DNA from: Massilia sp. MS-15
GTDB taxonomy: Bacteria; Pseudomonadota; Gammaproteobacteria; Burkholderiales; Burkholderiaceae_D
Length of the DNA: 64,000 bases
NCBI RefSeq assembly: GCF_020176695.1
Contig: NZ_JAIWIA010000030.1
Span: forward strand, 92,045-156,044
Reading direction: 5' to 3'
Of this stretch, positions 36,101 to 43,043 are shown piece by piece. Under the pieces are notes generated by a model. That model was not told the origin of the DNA and ran no database searches. It saw nothing but the letters and a program-made list of their open reading frames with translations. Made by a program: the position numbers and the translations under genes. The first letter of the stretch is position 1, and every line of letters starts with the position of its first letter.

Positions 36101-39075
36101 TTGGCGCCGGTCGGACTGGTGTCGAGCAGGGCGTTGCCGCCGCTGTCGCGGATGTCCTGCGCGGGCGCGAAGCCGAGCGAGACGGTCGCGCCATCGAGAC
36201 CGGCCAGGTCGCCGCCGGCCACGGTCACGTAGTAGCTGGACCCGTCGATGGCGTCGACCCGGGTAACGGAAGCGGTGCTGCCGTGTACCCGGAGATCGGC
36301 CGCAGCGAGCGCGACCGCCTCGCTGAAGCTCAGCTTGAAGCGCAGCGTGTCGGCGTTGGTTTGGCTGGCCAGCGGCGTGGCGCGCTCGATCGCGGTCAGC
36401 AAAGGAGACTGGGTGTCGCCCGACAGCGTGAGCGTGTTGCTTGCCAGGTTGGCCTGCTGATCGGCATTCGTGAACTTGCCTGCTGCCACCGACAGCGACA
36501 CCGTCAAGGACTGGGCGGCGTCGGGCGTGAACAGGGCGGTGTACACCTTGTCGTCCAGCGGATCGGCGCTCAAGCTGCCCAGCGAGCCGCCGCTCGCCTG
36601 CACGTCGAGCGCGTCGAAGCCGTGCGGCTTCTGGCTGAAGGTAAAAGTGATCGTGACGCCCTGGCCGGCCTTGAGGGCGCCAGGAGTGGCGGAGATCGTC
36701 AGCGTCGGCGGGGCCGAGATGGTGGTGAAGTCGAAGCTTGTGTTGTCCGCAATGCCGGCAAAGGCGTTGTTCGACAGGTCGGTCACGGCGCCCTGGTCGA
36801 TCCGGATCGCGTAGGCGGTGCTGTAGGCGAGCGTTGCGCTTGGATTGAGCGTGAGCGTATTGCCCGCAATGCTGACCTGTCCGTTGCCCGTGCCCTGTGC
36901 GCTTGCGACATCGAAGGCTTCGACCACCGTCCCGGTGCCGACATGGATCAGCTGGATCTTGCCCGTGCCGAATTTGATGGCCTCGTTAAAGCTCAGCTGG
37001 GGCGACACGTCCGTCGCCACGGCGGTGGCATTGTCGTGTGGCGTGAGCGCCTGCAGCACGGGCGGGTCGGTATCGGCGCCCGTCATCGAGAAGCTCACCG
37101 GCGTCGAGACGCCGCCGTCGCCATCGCCCAAGGTGAGGCTGAAGACGCGTGTCCCTGCCGACGGCGCGGTATAGGTGAGGTTCTGGAGCAGGTAGCTGAG
37201 ATAGGAAACGTTGGCGTTCGGATGGAAGTCGATACGCAGCGACCCCGGCGTGGGGATGCTGATCGTGCCCACTTCGGCCATGCCGGGCAGGCCGGCTCCG
37301 CCCCAGGCCGCCAGGTCGACGTACAGCTTCTCGCCGGCGGACAGGATGCCATCGGCCGACGCCTGGTCGGTGCCTGCCATGACGATGCTCATGTCGGTGA
37401 CGAAACGGCCGTCGGTATTGCCGCTGTTCTGGGTAATGAGCAGGTAGCCGCCAGCGAAATCGGCGGAGTCCGGGTCGCTCACCGAGACGTTGTCGGGCGT
37501 GATGTAGGCGAGGTCGGTCACCGGATCGGCGCTGCCAGGAACAAATTGTCCCTCGTAGCCGTGGAGGTTGACGAGGATAGGCCTGTCGTTCACGCCATTG
37601 ACGGTGACGGTCAGGGTGGCGCTGCCCGAGCTGCCTTCGGCATCGGTCGCGGTGACGGTGAAGCTTTCGGTCCTGTTCGCGGCCAGGGCGTCGATGGCCC
37701 CGTTGTTCGGGACGTAGGCGTACGCGCCATCACTGCTGCGCAGGTAGAGGGTGCCATAGGCACCGGCCTTCGACAGGTTGTAGGTGATGCCGTTGACGAC
37801 CTGGTTGCCGGCCTGGCCGCCCGTGATGCCATAGGCAAGTACGGCTTTGTCGTCCGTGGCGCTCAAGCTGCCGGTCCTGGTGGGGAGCGTGTCGGGGGCG
37901 GCCGTATCGGTGTAGCTCAGCGCTGCCGGAGCGGCAAGCACGGGCGGCGTGTTGAGCGGTTCGAAGAAGGTGGTGCCCCACGGCGTGATGGTCGTGTCGT
38001 ACGAACCGCCGTTGGCAGGGAAATTCTCGACCCACAACACGCCCCCGTCGGGCGCCCCGGTGGCCGTGCTATACGTGCCCGCCTTTGCCGTCGTTTCGGC
38101 CAGGATGGTGCCGGACTTGTTGACGATGACGGCGCGTGAAACGGTTCCGCCCATGTCGTTGGCGTCGGTCAGCAGGAAATTGCCGTTGGCGAGCACCTCT
38201 GCCTTCGGCGAGAATTTCGACAAGAAATTGCCGATCCGAACTGGCGAGCCGGTCACGCCGGCCGACGAAGCCTTGATCGCGTACACCTCGTCCGTGATGT
38301 GGGTGGTATAGAAGAACCAGAAATCGGTGCCGTCGAACACCATGTCGCCCTCCAGTCCGGTGGCCTGGAGGACCGTGCCCGCACTCGTCTGCACGCCGGT
38401 GCTGCTGACGTAGGTGAGTGCCATCCCGTCATAGACGCTGTTGCCCTTCCTGGCCGCGTACAGGAAGCCGCCGCTGCCATCACCCGCGGCTTCCACCCTG
38501 ATGATACCGTTGATGCCCGATAACAGCTGGGCCGACTGGCCCGGCATTGCCGCACCGTTCAGGTCGTAGCGGGTGTAATAGTGCCTTTGGTCGGTGTCGT
38601 TGAACCAGGTAACGAGGAAGCCGCCATCCTTCAGGTCGGCAACGTCGAAATAGCGTGCGTACCCGCCAGCGGCAGGCAGGGCGATATCGCCCGACACCGC
38701 CTGGCCATTACTGTCGAATAAGCGGAAATGGGGAGGGGTATAGGGAGGGTTGCCATCGCCCCGATCGTCCACCACCACCACGAACCGGTCCTGGCCGACG
38801 GCGGCGATTTTCACTTCCACACCAGTCATGTCGGCCGTGAAGCTCAAGGGCACCGTCGTCATGGCGCCGCCTTGCGCGGTCAAGGTCACGAAATAATTCT
38901 TGTCGCCACCAAGATAGTCATTCCACAGGACGACGGATTTATTTCCGTTGCCAAGCAAGATGCTGCCGAACACAGCACTATCAATGCCGGCGGAATTCTC
39001 CACCGGTTTAGCGGTGCCCAGCGATAGGGAAGCGGATTGGCCGGACATGGATTGGGTGAACAGATCGCTTGGCAT
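30181..39075 (-). CDS. Giant modular surface/secreted protein: Ig-like repeats, cadherin-like and RTX-like repeats, C-terminal DUF4214
   Basis: A 2964-residue protein without signal peptide. Rough order: N-terminal beta-rich region (1-370); cadherin or VCBS-like domain (375-495); a further beta domain (500-665); a DPPVLQALTPHDNATAV SbsA-like Ig domain (670-780); two Ig-like domains (785-1000); eleven 93-residue Ig-like repeats (1001-2023, each with SWEYSxDGG, SGTSFTL, VRQTDIAGNL, ITVDT); a cadherin-like domain (about 2145-2245); calcium-loop DLDGDGTADRDDSDLDNDGR; a choice-of-anchor-U-like domain (about 2310-2425); cadherin-like (2430-2525); RTX-like GGGGDDIL turns (about 2740-2790); DUF4214 (about 2850-2950). 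The layout fits a type I-secreted adhesin. No ABC exporter or membrane fusion protein lies nearby. Confidence 0.9.
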   Translation of the reverse strand: MPSDLFTQSMSGQSASLSLGTAKPVENSAGIDSAVFGSILLGNGNKSVVLWNDYLGGDKNYFVTLTAQGGAMTTVPLSFTADMTGVEVKIAAVGQDRFVVVVDDRGDGNPPYTPPHFRLFDSNGQAVSGDIALPAAGGYARYFDVADLKDGGFLVTWFNDTDQRHYYTRYDLNGAAMPGQSAQLLSGINGIIRVEAAGDGSGGFLYAARKGNSVYDGMALTYVSSTGVQTSAGTVLQATGLEGDMVFDGTDFWFFYTTHITDEVYAIKASSAGVTGSPVRIGNFLSKFSPKAEVLANGNFLLTDANDMGGTVSRAVIVNKSGTILAETTAKAGTYSTATGAPDGGVLWVENFPANGGSYDTTITPWGTTFFEPLNTPPVLAAPAALSYTDTAAPDTLPTRTGSLSATDDKAVLAYGITGGQAGNQVVNGITYNLSKAGAYGTLYLRSSDGAYAYVPNNGAIDALAANRTESFTVTATDAEGSSGSATLTVTVNGVNDRPILVNLHGYEGQFVPGSADPVTDLAYITPDNVSVSDPDSADFAGGYLLITQNSGNTDGRFVTDMSIVMAGTDQASADGILSAGEKLYVDLAAWGGAGLPGMAEVGTISIPTPGSLRIDFHPNANVSYLSYLLQNLTYTAPSAGTRVFSLTLGDGDGGVSTPVSFSMTGADTDPPVLQALTPHDNATAVATDVSPQLSFNEAIKFGTGKIQLIHVGTGTVVEAFDVASAQGTGNGQVSIAGNTLTLNPSATLAYSTAYAIRIDQGAVTDLSNNAFAGIADNTSFDFTTISAPPTLTISATPGALKAGQGVTITFTFSQKPHGFDALDVQASGGSLGSLSADPLDDKVYTALFTPDAAQSLTVSLSVAAGKFTNADQQANLASNTLTLSGDTQSPLLTAIERATPLASQTNADTLRFKLSFSEAVALAAADLRVHGSTASVTRVDAIDGSSYYVTVAGGDLAGLDGATVSLGFAPAQDIRDSGGNALLDTSPTGANQSFVMDNSVAMPSLTLASDTGASATDGVTAAGTINVTLAAEMASWEYSSNGGADWHAGSGTSFVLAQGAYAAGSVLVRQTDHAGNLSAAAQNGAAITVDLQVPAPTLALAADTGASASDGVTRNATVNVSLAADAASWEYSTDGGTSWNAGSGSSFTLGANTYAAGTIRARQTDVAGNLSAAATNVAAITVDTAVAAPALTLPADTGSSTSDGITRDATVQLTLALDAASWEYSTDGGASWNAGSGTSFKLAAASYAAGAIQVRQSDIAGNLSAAAANAAAITVDTAVAAPVLTLPADTGTSGSDGITRDTTVQLTLALDAAGWEYSTDGGASWNAGSGTSFTLAAGSYLAGSIQVRQTDIAGNLSPAATNATAITVDTAVAAPVLILPADTGTGSSDGITRDTTVQLTLALDAASWEYSTDGGASWSAGSGTSFTLAAGSYPAGAIQVRQTDIAGNLSASTASGTALTVDTSVGMPAFALALDTGASASDGITNAATVDVSLALDAASWEYSLDGGASWNAGSGTSFTLAASTYAAGSVQVRQTDIAGNLGAAAANAAPITVDTAVSAPGFALALDTGASASDGVTRNATVAVSLALDAAGWEYSTDGGASWNAGSGTSFTLAASTYAAGSVQVRQTDIAGNLGAAAANAAPITVDTAVSAPGFALALDTGASASDGVTRNATVAVSLALDAAGWEYSTDGGASWNVGSGTSFTLAASTYAAGAIQVRQTDIAGNLSAAATNAAPVTVDTNVAAPGSVLAVDTGASATDGITREATFDVSLALDAASWEDSLDGGASWSAGSGTSFTLAAGSYAAGAIQVRQTDIAGNLSASTASGTALTVDTSVGMPAFALALDTGASASDGITNAATVDVSLALDAASWEYSLDGGTSWNAGSGTSFTLAASTYAAGAVQVRQTDIAGNLGAAAANAAPITVDTAVSAPGFALALDTGASASDGVTRNATVDVSLAPDAAGWEYSLDGGASWSAGSGTSFTLADGLYAAGALRLRQTDQAGNLSAAGTNAAPLRIDTVAPTAGPVLRPTLNQPGGNDSFTIGLALADASAGIDAASLGAGDLVVTGPGTVGTLAVLGASFDSQTGIATYTIAAPAAGWSASQHAGSWTIGLAGGQVVDLAGNAMAANANLGAFNVVFNAAPVITNRGGGTSAEIAMAERQAVVATVTASDPDGDALSYSIIGGADSALFDIDGSTGVLRLRTAPVFGQPADAGRDNVYEVDVKVSDGKGGIDTQALRISVLADLDGDGTADRDDSDLDNDGRPNSIEDAVPGAFGTAGDGNGDGIADSAQINVASLPTVVGGAPYATLAVDPGLTLSAVSSAPAPGGLPRNVKLPLGVFDFTIGNVVLGAAVEISIYVDAALKVNSYFKQDISGKWTNLAKSVTTVGSKTRITFELVDGGIFDSDGLVNGSITDPGGVAVMAPVITSDGGLATAHASVQENTTAVTTVRAEAFGSVTYSISGGADAALFTIDALSGALRFAAAPDFEIPGGQARDNSYLVEVTATDASGSASQMLTVAVTDVDERPPVVHDTVDGVEIRIGTVDQPDGSSARLLDIPIVIDTRHEQVGNNTVADIPLASRGGQPVLSAQLPVGYGLQVIGDGAPKAAGASLTDLIREITLHTETGSRDQLNMVGGGSDFLSGIASDAPLLVQTLRPASSAQAGATPLVIAGTPHAPDAPLAALVIDTRALSAGTAIALQDVAFAAIVGAATVTGNGAQAVWGDGASQSIMLGTGNGILHGGGGDDILGSTGGNSRIFGDEGNDLLFGGTGTNYLDGGSGQDTVRLAGASLADYSMRIAQGNLVLSHRAQASAGADTIANVETLRFAAAGMEAADVSFNGSDVAMLVRLYSTMFGRQVDEDGINFWLGCAEAGLGMREIADNFLQSTEAQQRLGQASNAAFVAHLYQVGLGRSASVAELAYWTEVLDRGMGTRAEVLVGFAESAEKIGLVGTISTTIDTF
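33007..36075 (-). repeat. Eleven tandem 279-bp units encoding Ig-like domains
   Basis: Unit starts on the minus strand fall at 36075, 35796, 35517, 35238, 34959, 34680, 34401, 34122, 33843, 33564 and 33285. Every unit is exactly 279 bases (93 codons) with no insertions or deletions. Units 6-8 and 10-11 are nearly identical, while units 1-2 are the most divergent. Confidence 0.95.
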
Positions 39076-39118
39076 AGGAAGAGGATGGGCTGGTGAAGGG
39101 GGGCGACACGGTGGCTTG

Positions 39119-39151
39119 TTGCGCCAAGTAAAAACTATAGCTTTGGCGCAA
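39119..39151. promoter_or_regulatory. Operator-like perfect inverted repeat upstream of the giant gene
   Basis: TTGCGCCAA (39119-39127) and TTGGCGCAA (39143-39151) are perfect 9-base inverted arms separated by 15 bases. One arm lies in the promoter spacer and the other covers the predicted transcription start, a usual geometry for a repressor site. Confidence 0.5.
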
Positions 39152-39163
39152 GTTTGACCACAA
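39134..39163 (-). promoter_or_regulatory. Candidate sigma70 promoter of the giant surface-protein gene
   Basis: On the minus strand TTGTGG (39158-39163), an 18-base spacer and TATAGT (39134-39139). The start would be near 39127 and the leader about 52 bases long. Confidence 0.45.
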
Positions 39164-39575
39164 GAAATTCCGTCTCTACATGACTTTCATCGCGAAGATT
39201 ATTCCGCGCGCATAGTTGCGCTGCAAAAAAGTGACGATTGAAAGGAATAAATGTCCTGGCGCGCTGCTTGTCAACGTCTTGACCAAAAGAAAAAGCCCGC
39301 ATCAGCGGGCTCCCAAGTACAGCGTTCTTTTACGGACCAGCGGCGGTGCAGCACCGCGCAATCTTCTGTTTCTTCTTAACTATGGGCAGCAGAACTTGCC
39401 TACCGCCATCATGTTCGGAGAAAAATGCTATTTAATCACCCAGGGTGTAACTTGAGCAAATGAAACTCTTGCGATCGATGAAGAAAAACAACACCTGACA
39501 CCCTGCCATGTGCCAGTTAGCTGCCGATCGGCCACCCGGTGCCGCTGGAACCGGCAAGCCTGCTCGCAAAAGCTT
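39164..39575. other. Non-coding spacer between the giant gene promoter and fmdB
   Basis: About 410 bases, notably richer in A and T than neighbouring genes. It holds one clear minus-strand terminator (39285-39311) and no convincing gene. A 42-codon frame at 39251-39379 begins with an AAAGGA site but runs through the terminator hairpin and looks random. Confidence 0.6.
39285..39311 (-). terminator. Orphan rho-independent terminator on the minus strand
   Basis: AGCCCGC/GCGGGCT 7-bp stem with loop ATCA (39294-39311) is followed on the minus strand by TTTTTCTTTT (39293-39285). No minus-strand gene lies upstream; only 39312-39590 is available, so it may end a small RNA. Confidence 0.75.
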
Positions 39576-39581
39576 TATAAT
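39576..39581 (+). promoter_or_regulatory. -10 candidate for fmdB
   Basis: A perfect TATAAT, 32 bases before the fmdB ATG at 39614. No good -35 is visible at 16-18 bases. Confidence 0.45.
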
Positions 39582-39613
39582 TCAGGGTTTTGAAGATTTT
39601 TGCGGAGTATCAG

Positions 39614-39934
39614 ATGCCGATCTACGCCTACCGCTGCGATGAATGCGGTTTTACCAAAGATGTGCTGCAAAAAATTTCTGACCCCGTCTTGAGCGTGTGC
39701 CCGTCCTGCGGCAAGGATGCCTTCAAAAAACAGGTGACCGCCGCCGGCTTCCAGCTGAAGGGAACGGGGTGGTACGTGACGGACTTCCGCGGCGGCACGC
39801 CGCCTGCCACTGGTAGCGCCGCCGCCAATGCGGCGCCGGCAGCCCCGGCAGCGGCCGCCGACAGCGGCAGCGCGGCCAGCGCGCCAGCCCCGGCCGCGAC
39901 GCCAGCGGCGTCCGGCGACAAGAGCGCAAGCTGA
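39614..39934 (+). CDS. FmdB family zinc-ribbon protein
   Basis: A 106-residue protein with an N-terminal zinc ribbon MPIYAYRCDECGF (Cys8, Cys11) and a second pair CPSCG near 29-33. A disordered tail rich in Ala, Pro and Ser follows (about 62-106). FmdB-like proteins were named for regulators of amidase genes, but most are uncharacterised small zinc proteins. The ATG at 39614 has GCGGAG upstream; an in-frame start at 39590 would lie at the expected transcription start. In betaproteobacteria this gene normally precedes a DUF502 gene and aspS, exactly as here. Confidence 0.93.
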   Translation: MPIYAYRCDECGFTKDVLQKISDPVLSVCPSCGKDAFKKQVTAAGFQLKGTGWYVTDFRGGTPPATGSAAANAAPAAPAAAADSGSAASAPAPAATPAASGDKSAS

Positions 39935-40001
39935 TCGGGGCGGGCATGTTTCATGACGTTGCGGCCCTGGGCCGCGGCGTGAACAAGAACAAGAGAATTC
40001 G

Positions 40002-40589
40002 ATGCGCAAATATTTCCTGACCGGCTTGCTGGTCCTGGTACCCCTGGTGATCACGGTCTGGGTGCTGAGCGCGATCATCAGCACGCTGGACCAGTCGCTG
40101 CTGTTCGTGCCGGAATCCTGGACGCCGCAGGCCATGTTCGGCCGTAACATCCCGGGCGTGGGCGCGGTGCTGACGCTCGCCATCGTCTTCCTCACCGGCC
40201 TGCTGACAAACAACCTGGTCGGCCGCTACATCGTCCGCCTGGGCGACCGCATCATGAAGCGGATTCCCGTGGTCAGCTCGCTGTACGGCAGCGTCAAGCA
40301 GGTGTCCGACACGCTGTTCTCCTCTTCGGGCAACGCCTTCCGTACCCCGGTGCTGATTCCTTATCCGCACGCGGATTCCTATACCATCGCCTTCCTGACC
40401 GGCGTGCCGGGCGGCGACGTGAAGAACCACCTGGTGGGCGATTACGTCAGCGTGTACGTGCCGACCACCCCGAACCCGACCTCGGGCTTCTTCCTGATGA
40501 TGGAACGCAGCAAGGTCGTGGAACTGAACATGTCCGTGGACGCGGCACTCAAGCACATCGTTTCGATGGGCGTTGTCGCTCCCGAGTAA
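40002..40589 (+). CDS. DUF502 inner-membrane protein
   Basis: A 195-residue protein with two N-terminal transmembrane helices (about 5-28 and 52-72) and a C-terminal domain with the family pattern [19 protein letters not shown] and [22 protein letters not shown]502 proteins are widespread and their function is unknown. It lies 67 bases behind fmdB and 34 bases before aspS. Confidence 0.92.
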   Translation: MRKYFLTGLLVLVPLVITVWVLSAIISTLDQSLLFVPESWTPQAMFGRNIPGVGAVLTLAIVFLTGLLTNNLVGRYIVRLGDRIMKRIPVVSSLYGSVKQVSDTLFSSSGNAFRTPVLIPYPHADSYTIAFLTGVPGGDVKNHLVGDYVSVYVPTTPNPTSGFFLMMERSKVVELNMSVDAALKHIVSMGVVAPE

Positions 40590-40623
40590 ATCACAACGAA
40601 TCAACCAACCTGGAACGAAAACC

Positions 40624-42426
40624 ATGACCTCCATGCGTACCAACTACTGCGGCCTCGTCACCGAGGAACTGCTGGGCCAAACCGTCAGCCTGTGCGGCTG
40701 GGTGCACCGTCGCCGCGACCACGGCGGCGTGATCTTCATCGACCTGCGCGACCGCGAAGGCCTGGTGCAGGTGGTCTGCCACCCGGACAACGCCGAGGTG
40801 TTCAAGGCCGCCGAGCACGTGCGCAACGAGTACTGCCTGCGCATCACCGGCACCGTGGTGAACCGCCTGGAAGGCACGGCCAACGCCAACCTGAAGTCCG
40901 GTAGAATCGAGATCAACACCTCCCAGCTCGAAGTGCTGAACGCCTCGGTGCCGGTGCCGTTCCAGCTGGACGACGACAACCTGTCGGAAACCACCCGCCT
41001 GACCCACCGCGTGCTCGACCTGCGCCGCAACCAGATGCAGCACAACCTGCGCCTGCGCTACAAGGTGTCGATGGAAGTGCGCAAGTACCTCGACAACCTG
41101 GGCTTCATCGACATCGAAACCCCGATGCTGACCAAGTCGACCCCGGAAGGCGCCCGCGACTATCTCGTCCCGTCGCGCGTCAACCCGGGCAACTTCTTCG
41201 CGCTGCCGCAGTCGCCGCAGCTGTTCAAGCAGCTGCTGATGGTCGCCAACTTCGACCGCTACTACCAGATCACCAAGTGCTTCCGCGACGAAGACCTGCG
41301 CGCCGACCGCCAGCCGGAATTCACCCAGATCGACTGCGAGACCTCGTTCCTGACCGAGCAGGAAATCCGTGACCTGTTCGAAGACATGATGCGCGTCGTC
41401 TTCAAGAACGCGGCCGGCATCGACCTGCCGAACCCGTTCCCGGTGATGGACTTCGCCACCGCCATGGGCTCCTACGGTTCGGACAAGCCGGACATGCGCG
41501 TGAAGCTGCAGTTCACCGAACTGACCGAGCTGATGAAGTCGGTCGAGTTCAAGGTGTTCAACAGCGCCGCCAACATGCCGGGCGGCCGCGTGGTCGGCCT
41601 GCGCGTGCCGCAGGGCGCATCGATGCCGCGTTCGGAAATCGACGCCTACACCCAGTTCGTCGCCATCTACGGCGCCAAGGGCCTGGCCTACATCAAGGTC
41701 AACGAAAAGGCCAAGGGCCGTGACGGCCTGCAGTCGCCGATCGTCAAGAACATCTCGGACGAAGTCCTCACCCAGATCCTGGAGCTCACCAAGGCCGAAG
41801 ACGGCGACCTGATCTTCTTCGGCGCCGACAAGGCCAAGGTCGTCAACGATGCGATCGGCGCGCTGCGCGTGAAGATCGGCCACTCGGAATTCGGCAAGAA
41901 GGCCGGCCTGTTCGACGACGTCTGGGCGCCGCTGTGGGTCATCGACTTCCCGATGTTCGAGTACGACGAAGACGGCGATCGCTGGAACGCCACCCACCAC
42001 CCGTTCACCGCACCGAAGGACGGCCACGAAGACATGCTCGAGACGAATCCGGGCGCCTGCGTCGCCAAGGCCTACGACATGGTCCTGAACGGCTGGGAAC
42101 TGGGCGGCGGCTCGATCCGTATCCACCGCGAAGAAGTCCAGAGCAAGGTGTTCCGCGCGCTGAAGATCGACGCCGAGGAAGCCCAGCTCAAATTCGGCTT
42201 CCTGCTCGACGCCCTGCAGTACGGCGCGCCGCCGCACGGTGGCCTGGCCTTCGGCCTGGATCGCCTGATCACCCTGATGACCGGCTCCGAATCGATCCGC
42301 GACGTGATCGCCTTCCCGAAGACCCAGCGTGCCCAGTGCCTCTTGACCAACGCGCCGTCGGAAGTCGACGAGAAGCAGCTGAAGGAACTGCACATCCGCC
42401 TGCGCAACGAGCCGAAAGTCGCCTAA
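40624..42426 (+). CDS. aspS: Aspartyl-tRNA synthetase (probably non-discriminating Asp/Asn type)
   Basis: A 600-residue class II synthetase: N-terminal OB-fold anticodon-binding domain (about 5-110), catalytic domain with motif 2 [18 protein letters not shown] and motif 3 GLAFGLDRL, and the bacterial GAD insertion (about 300-420). In the anticodon domain it has RRRDHGG where E. coli has RRRDLGS. A His at this position is associated with the non-discriminating AspRS of Pseudomonas, which also charges tRNA-Asn for later amidation by GatCAB. The ATG at 40624 is preferred; 40633 is possible. Confidence 0.97.
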   Translation: MTSMRTNYCGLVTEELLGQTVSLCGWVHRRRDHGGVIFIDLRDREGLVQVVCHPDNAEVFKAAEHVRNEYCLRITGTVVNRLEGTANANLKSGRIEINTSQLEVLNASVPVPFQLDDDNLSETTRLTHRVLDLRRNQMQHNLRLRYKVSMEVRKYLDNLGFIDIETPMLTKSTPEGARDYLVPSRVNPGNFFALPQSPQLFKQLLMVANFDRYYQITKCFRDEDLRADRQPEFTQIDCETSFLTEQEIRDLFEDMMRVVFKNAAGIDLPNPFPVMDFATAMGSYGSDKPDMRVKLQFTELTELMKSVEFKVFNSAANMPGGRVVGLRVPQGASMPRSEIDAYTQFVAIYGAKGLAYIKVNEKAKGRDGLQSPIVKNISDEVLTQILELTKAEDGDLIFFGADKAKVVNDAIGALRVKIGHSEFGKKAGLFDDVWAPLWVIDFPMFEYDEDGDRWNATHHPFTAPKDGHEDMLETNPGACVAKAYDMVLNGWELGGGSIRIHREEVQSKVFRALKIDAEEAQLKFGFLLDALQYGAPPHGGLAFGLDRLITLMTGSESIRDVIAFPKTQRAQCLLTNAPSEVDEKQLKELHIRLRNEPKVA

Positions 42427-42483
42427 GCGGCGGGCCGGCTCGTCTCCGTGCCACTGGCACGGATGACCCACGCGTTCGACGCA

Positions 42484-42524
42484 CGCGGGCGCGGCCATAT
42501 AATGGCTGCGCCCGCGTTTGTTTT
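42484..42524 (+). terminator. Very strong rho-independent terminator of aspS
   Basis: A 15-bp stem: nine perfect pairs (42484-42492 with 42508-42516) extended by six inner pairs including one G-U. The loop is ATA, and TTTGTTTT follows. It lies 57 bases after aspS and overlaps the start region of nudB. Confidence 0.88.
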
Positions 42525-42532
42525 ATCTGCCC

Positions 42533-42985
42533 ATGCCCCATAAAATTCCCGAATCGGTCCTGGTCCTCATCCACACCTCTGACATGGAGGTCTTGCTCAT
42601 CGAACGCGCCGACCGTCCGGGCTTCTGGCAATCCGTCACCGGCTCGCTCGACGCGCTGGACGAGCCGCTGATCGAGACGGCGGCTCGCGAACTGTTCGAG
42701 GAAACCGGCATCGTGGCCGACGGCGATACCATCCGCCTGCACGACTGGCAGCTCTCGAACGTCTATGAAATCTACCCGGTCTGGCGCCACCGCTACGCGC
42801 CGGGCGTCACCCACAACACCGAGCACGTGTTCTCGGTGTGCGTCCCGCGCGACATCCCGGTCACCCTGAGCCCGCGCGAGCACACGCAATACGCCTGGCT
42901 GCCCTGGCTGGAGGCGGCCGACCGCTGCTTCTCGTCCTCGAACGCCGAAGCCATCCTGCAGTTGCCAAGGCATATTGCTCCCTGA
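42533..42985 (+). CDS. nudB: Dihydroneopterin triphosphate diphosphatase (Nudix)
   Basis: A 150-residue Nudix hydrolase; NudB removes pyrophosphate from dihydroneopterin triphosphate in folate synthesis. The Nudix box spans 37-60 with Glu44 and RELFEETGI (52-60). The gap between Gly37 and Glu44 is one residue longer than the standard GX5E. The context WQSVTGSLD and THNTEHVFSVCVP are NudB-like. The ATG at 42533 is preferred over a TTG at 42518, which lies in the terminator T-run. It sits in the conserved aspS-nudB-endonuclease-clsB order. Confidence 0.9.
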   Translation: MPHKIPESVLVLIHTSDMEVLLIERADRPGFWQSVTGSLDALDEPLIETAARELFEETGIVADGDTIRLHDWQLSNVYEIYPVWRHRYAPGVTHNTEHVFSVCVPRDIPVTLSPREHTQYAWLPWLEAADRCFSSSNAEAILQLPRHIAP

Positions 42986-43043
42986 GCGCACGATTGGGTC
43001 CGGTTGCGCAAGGGGCAGGGCGCGATGTTGTTAGAATGTTCCC

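Noticed and set aside
30058..38139. A plus-strand open frame of 2693 codons opposite the giant gene.
   Set aside because: It is antisense to a frame with clear domains. Its sequence is Arg/Gly/Ala-rich and mirrors the 279-bp repeats, as expected from high-GC codon bias.
39251..39379. A 42-codon plus-strand frame with AAAGGA four bases before its ATG.
   Set aside because: It runs straight through the terminator hairpin and encodes a random-looking peptide with no family features.
39076..39590. A c-di-GMP riboswitch upstream of the giant gene.
   Set aside because: I looked for the conserved GEMM core on the minus strand and did not find it.
42498..42503. A perfect TATAAT upstream of nudB, as a promoter.
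   Set aside because: It lies inside the inner stem and loop of the aspS terminator, so its sequence is explained by the hairpin; no -35 matches.
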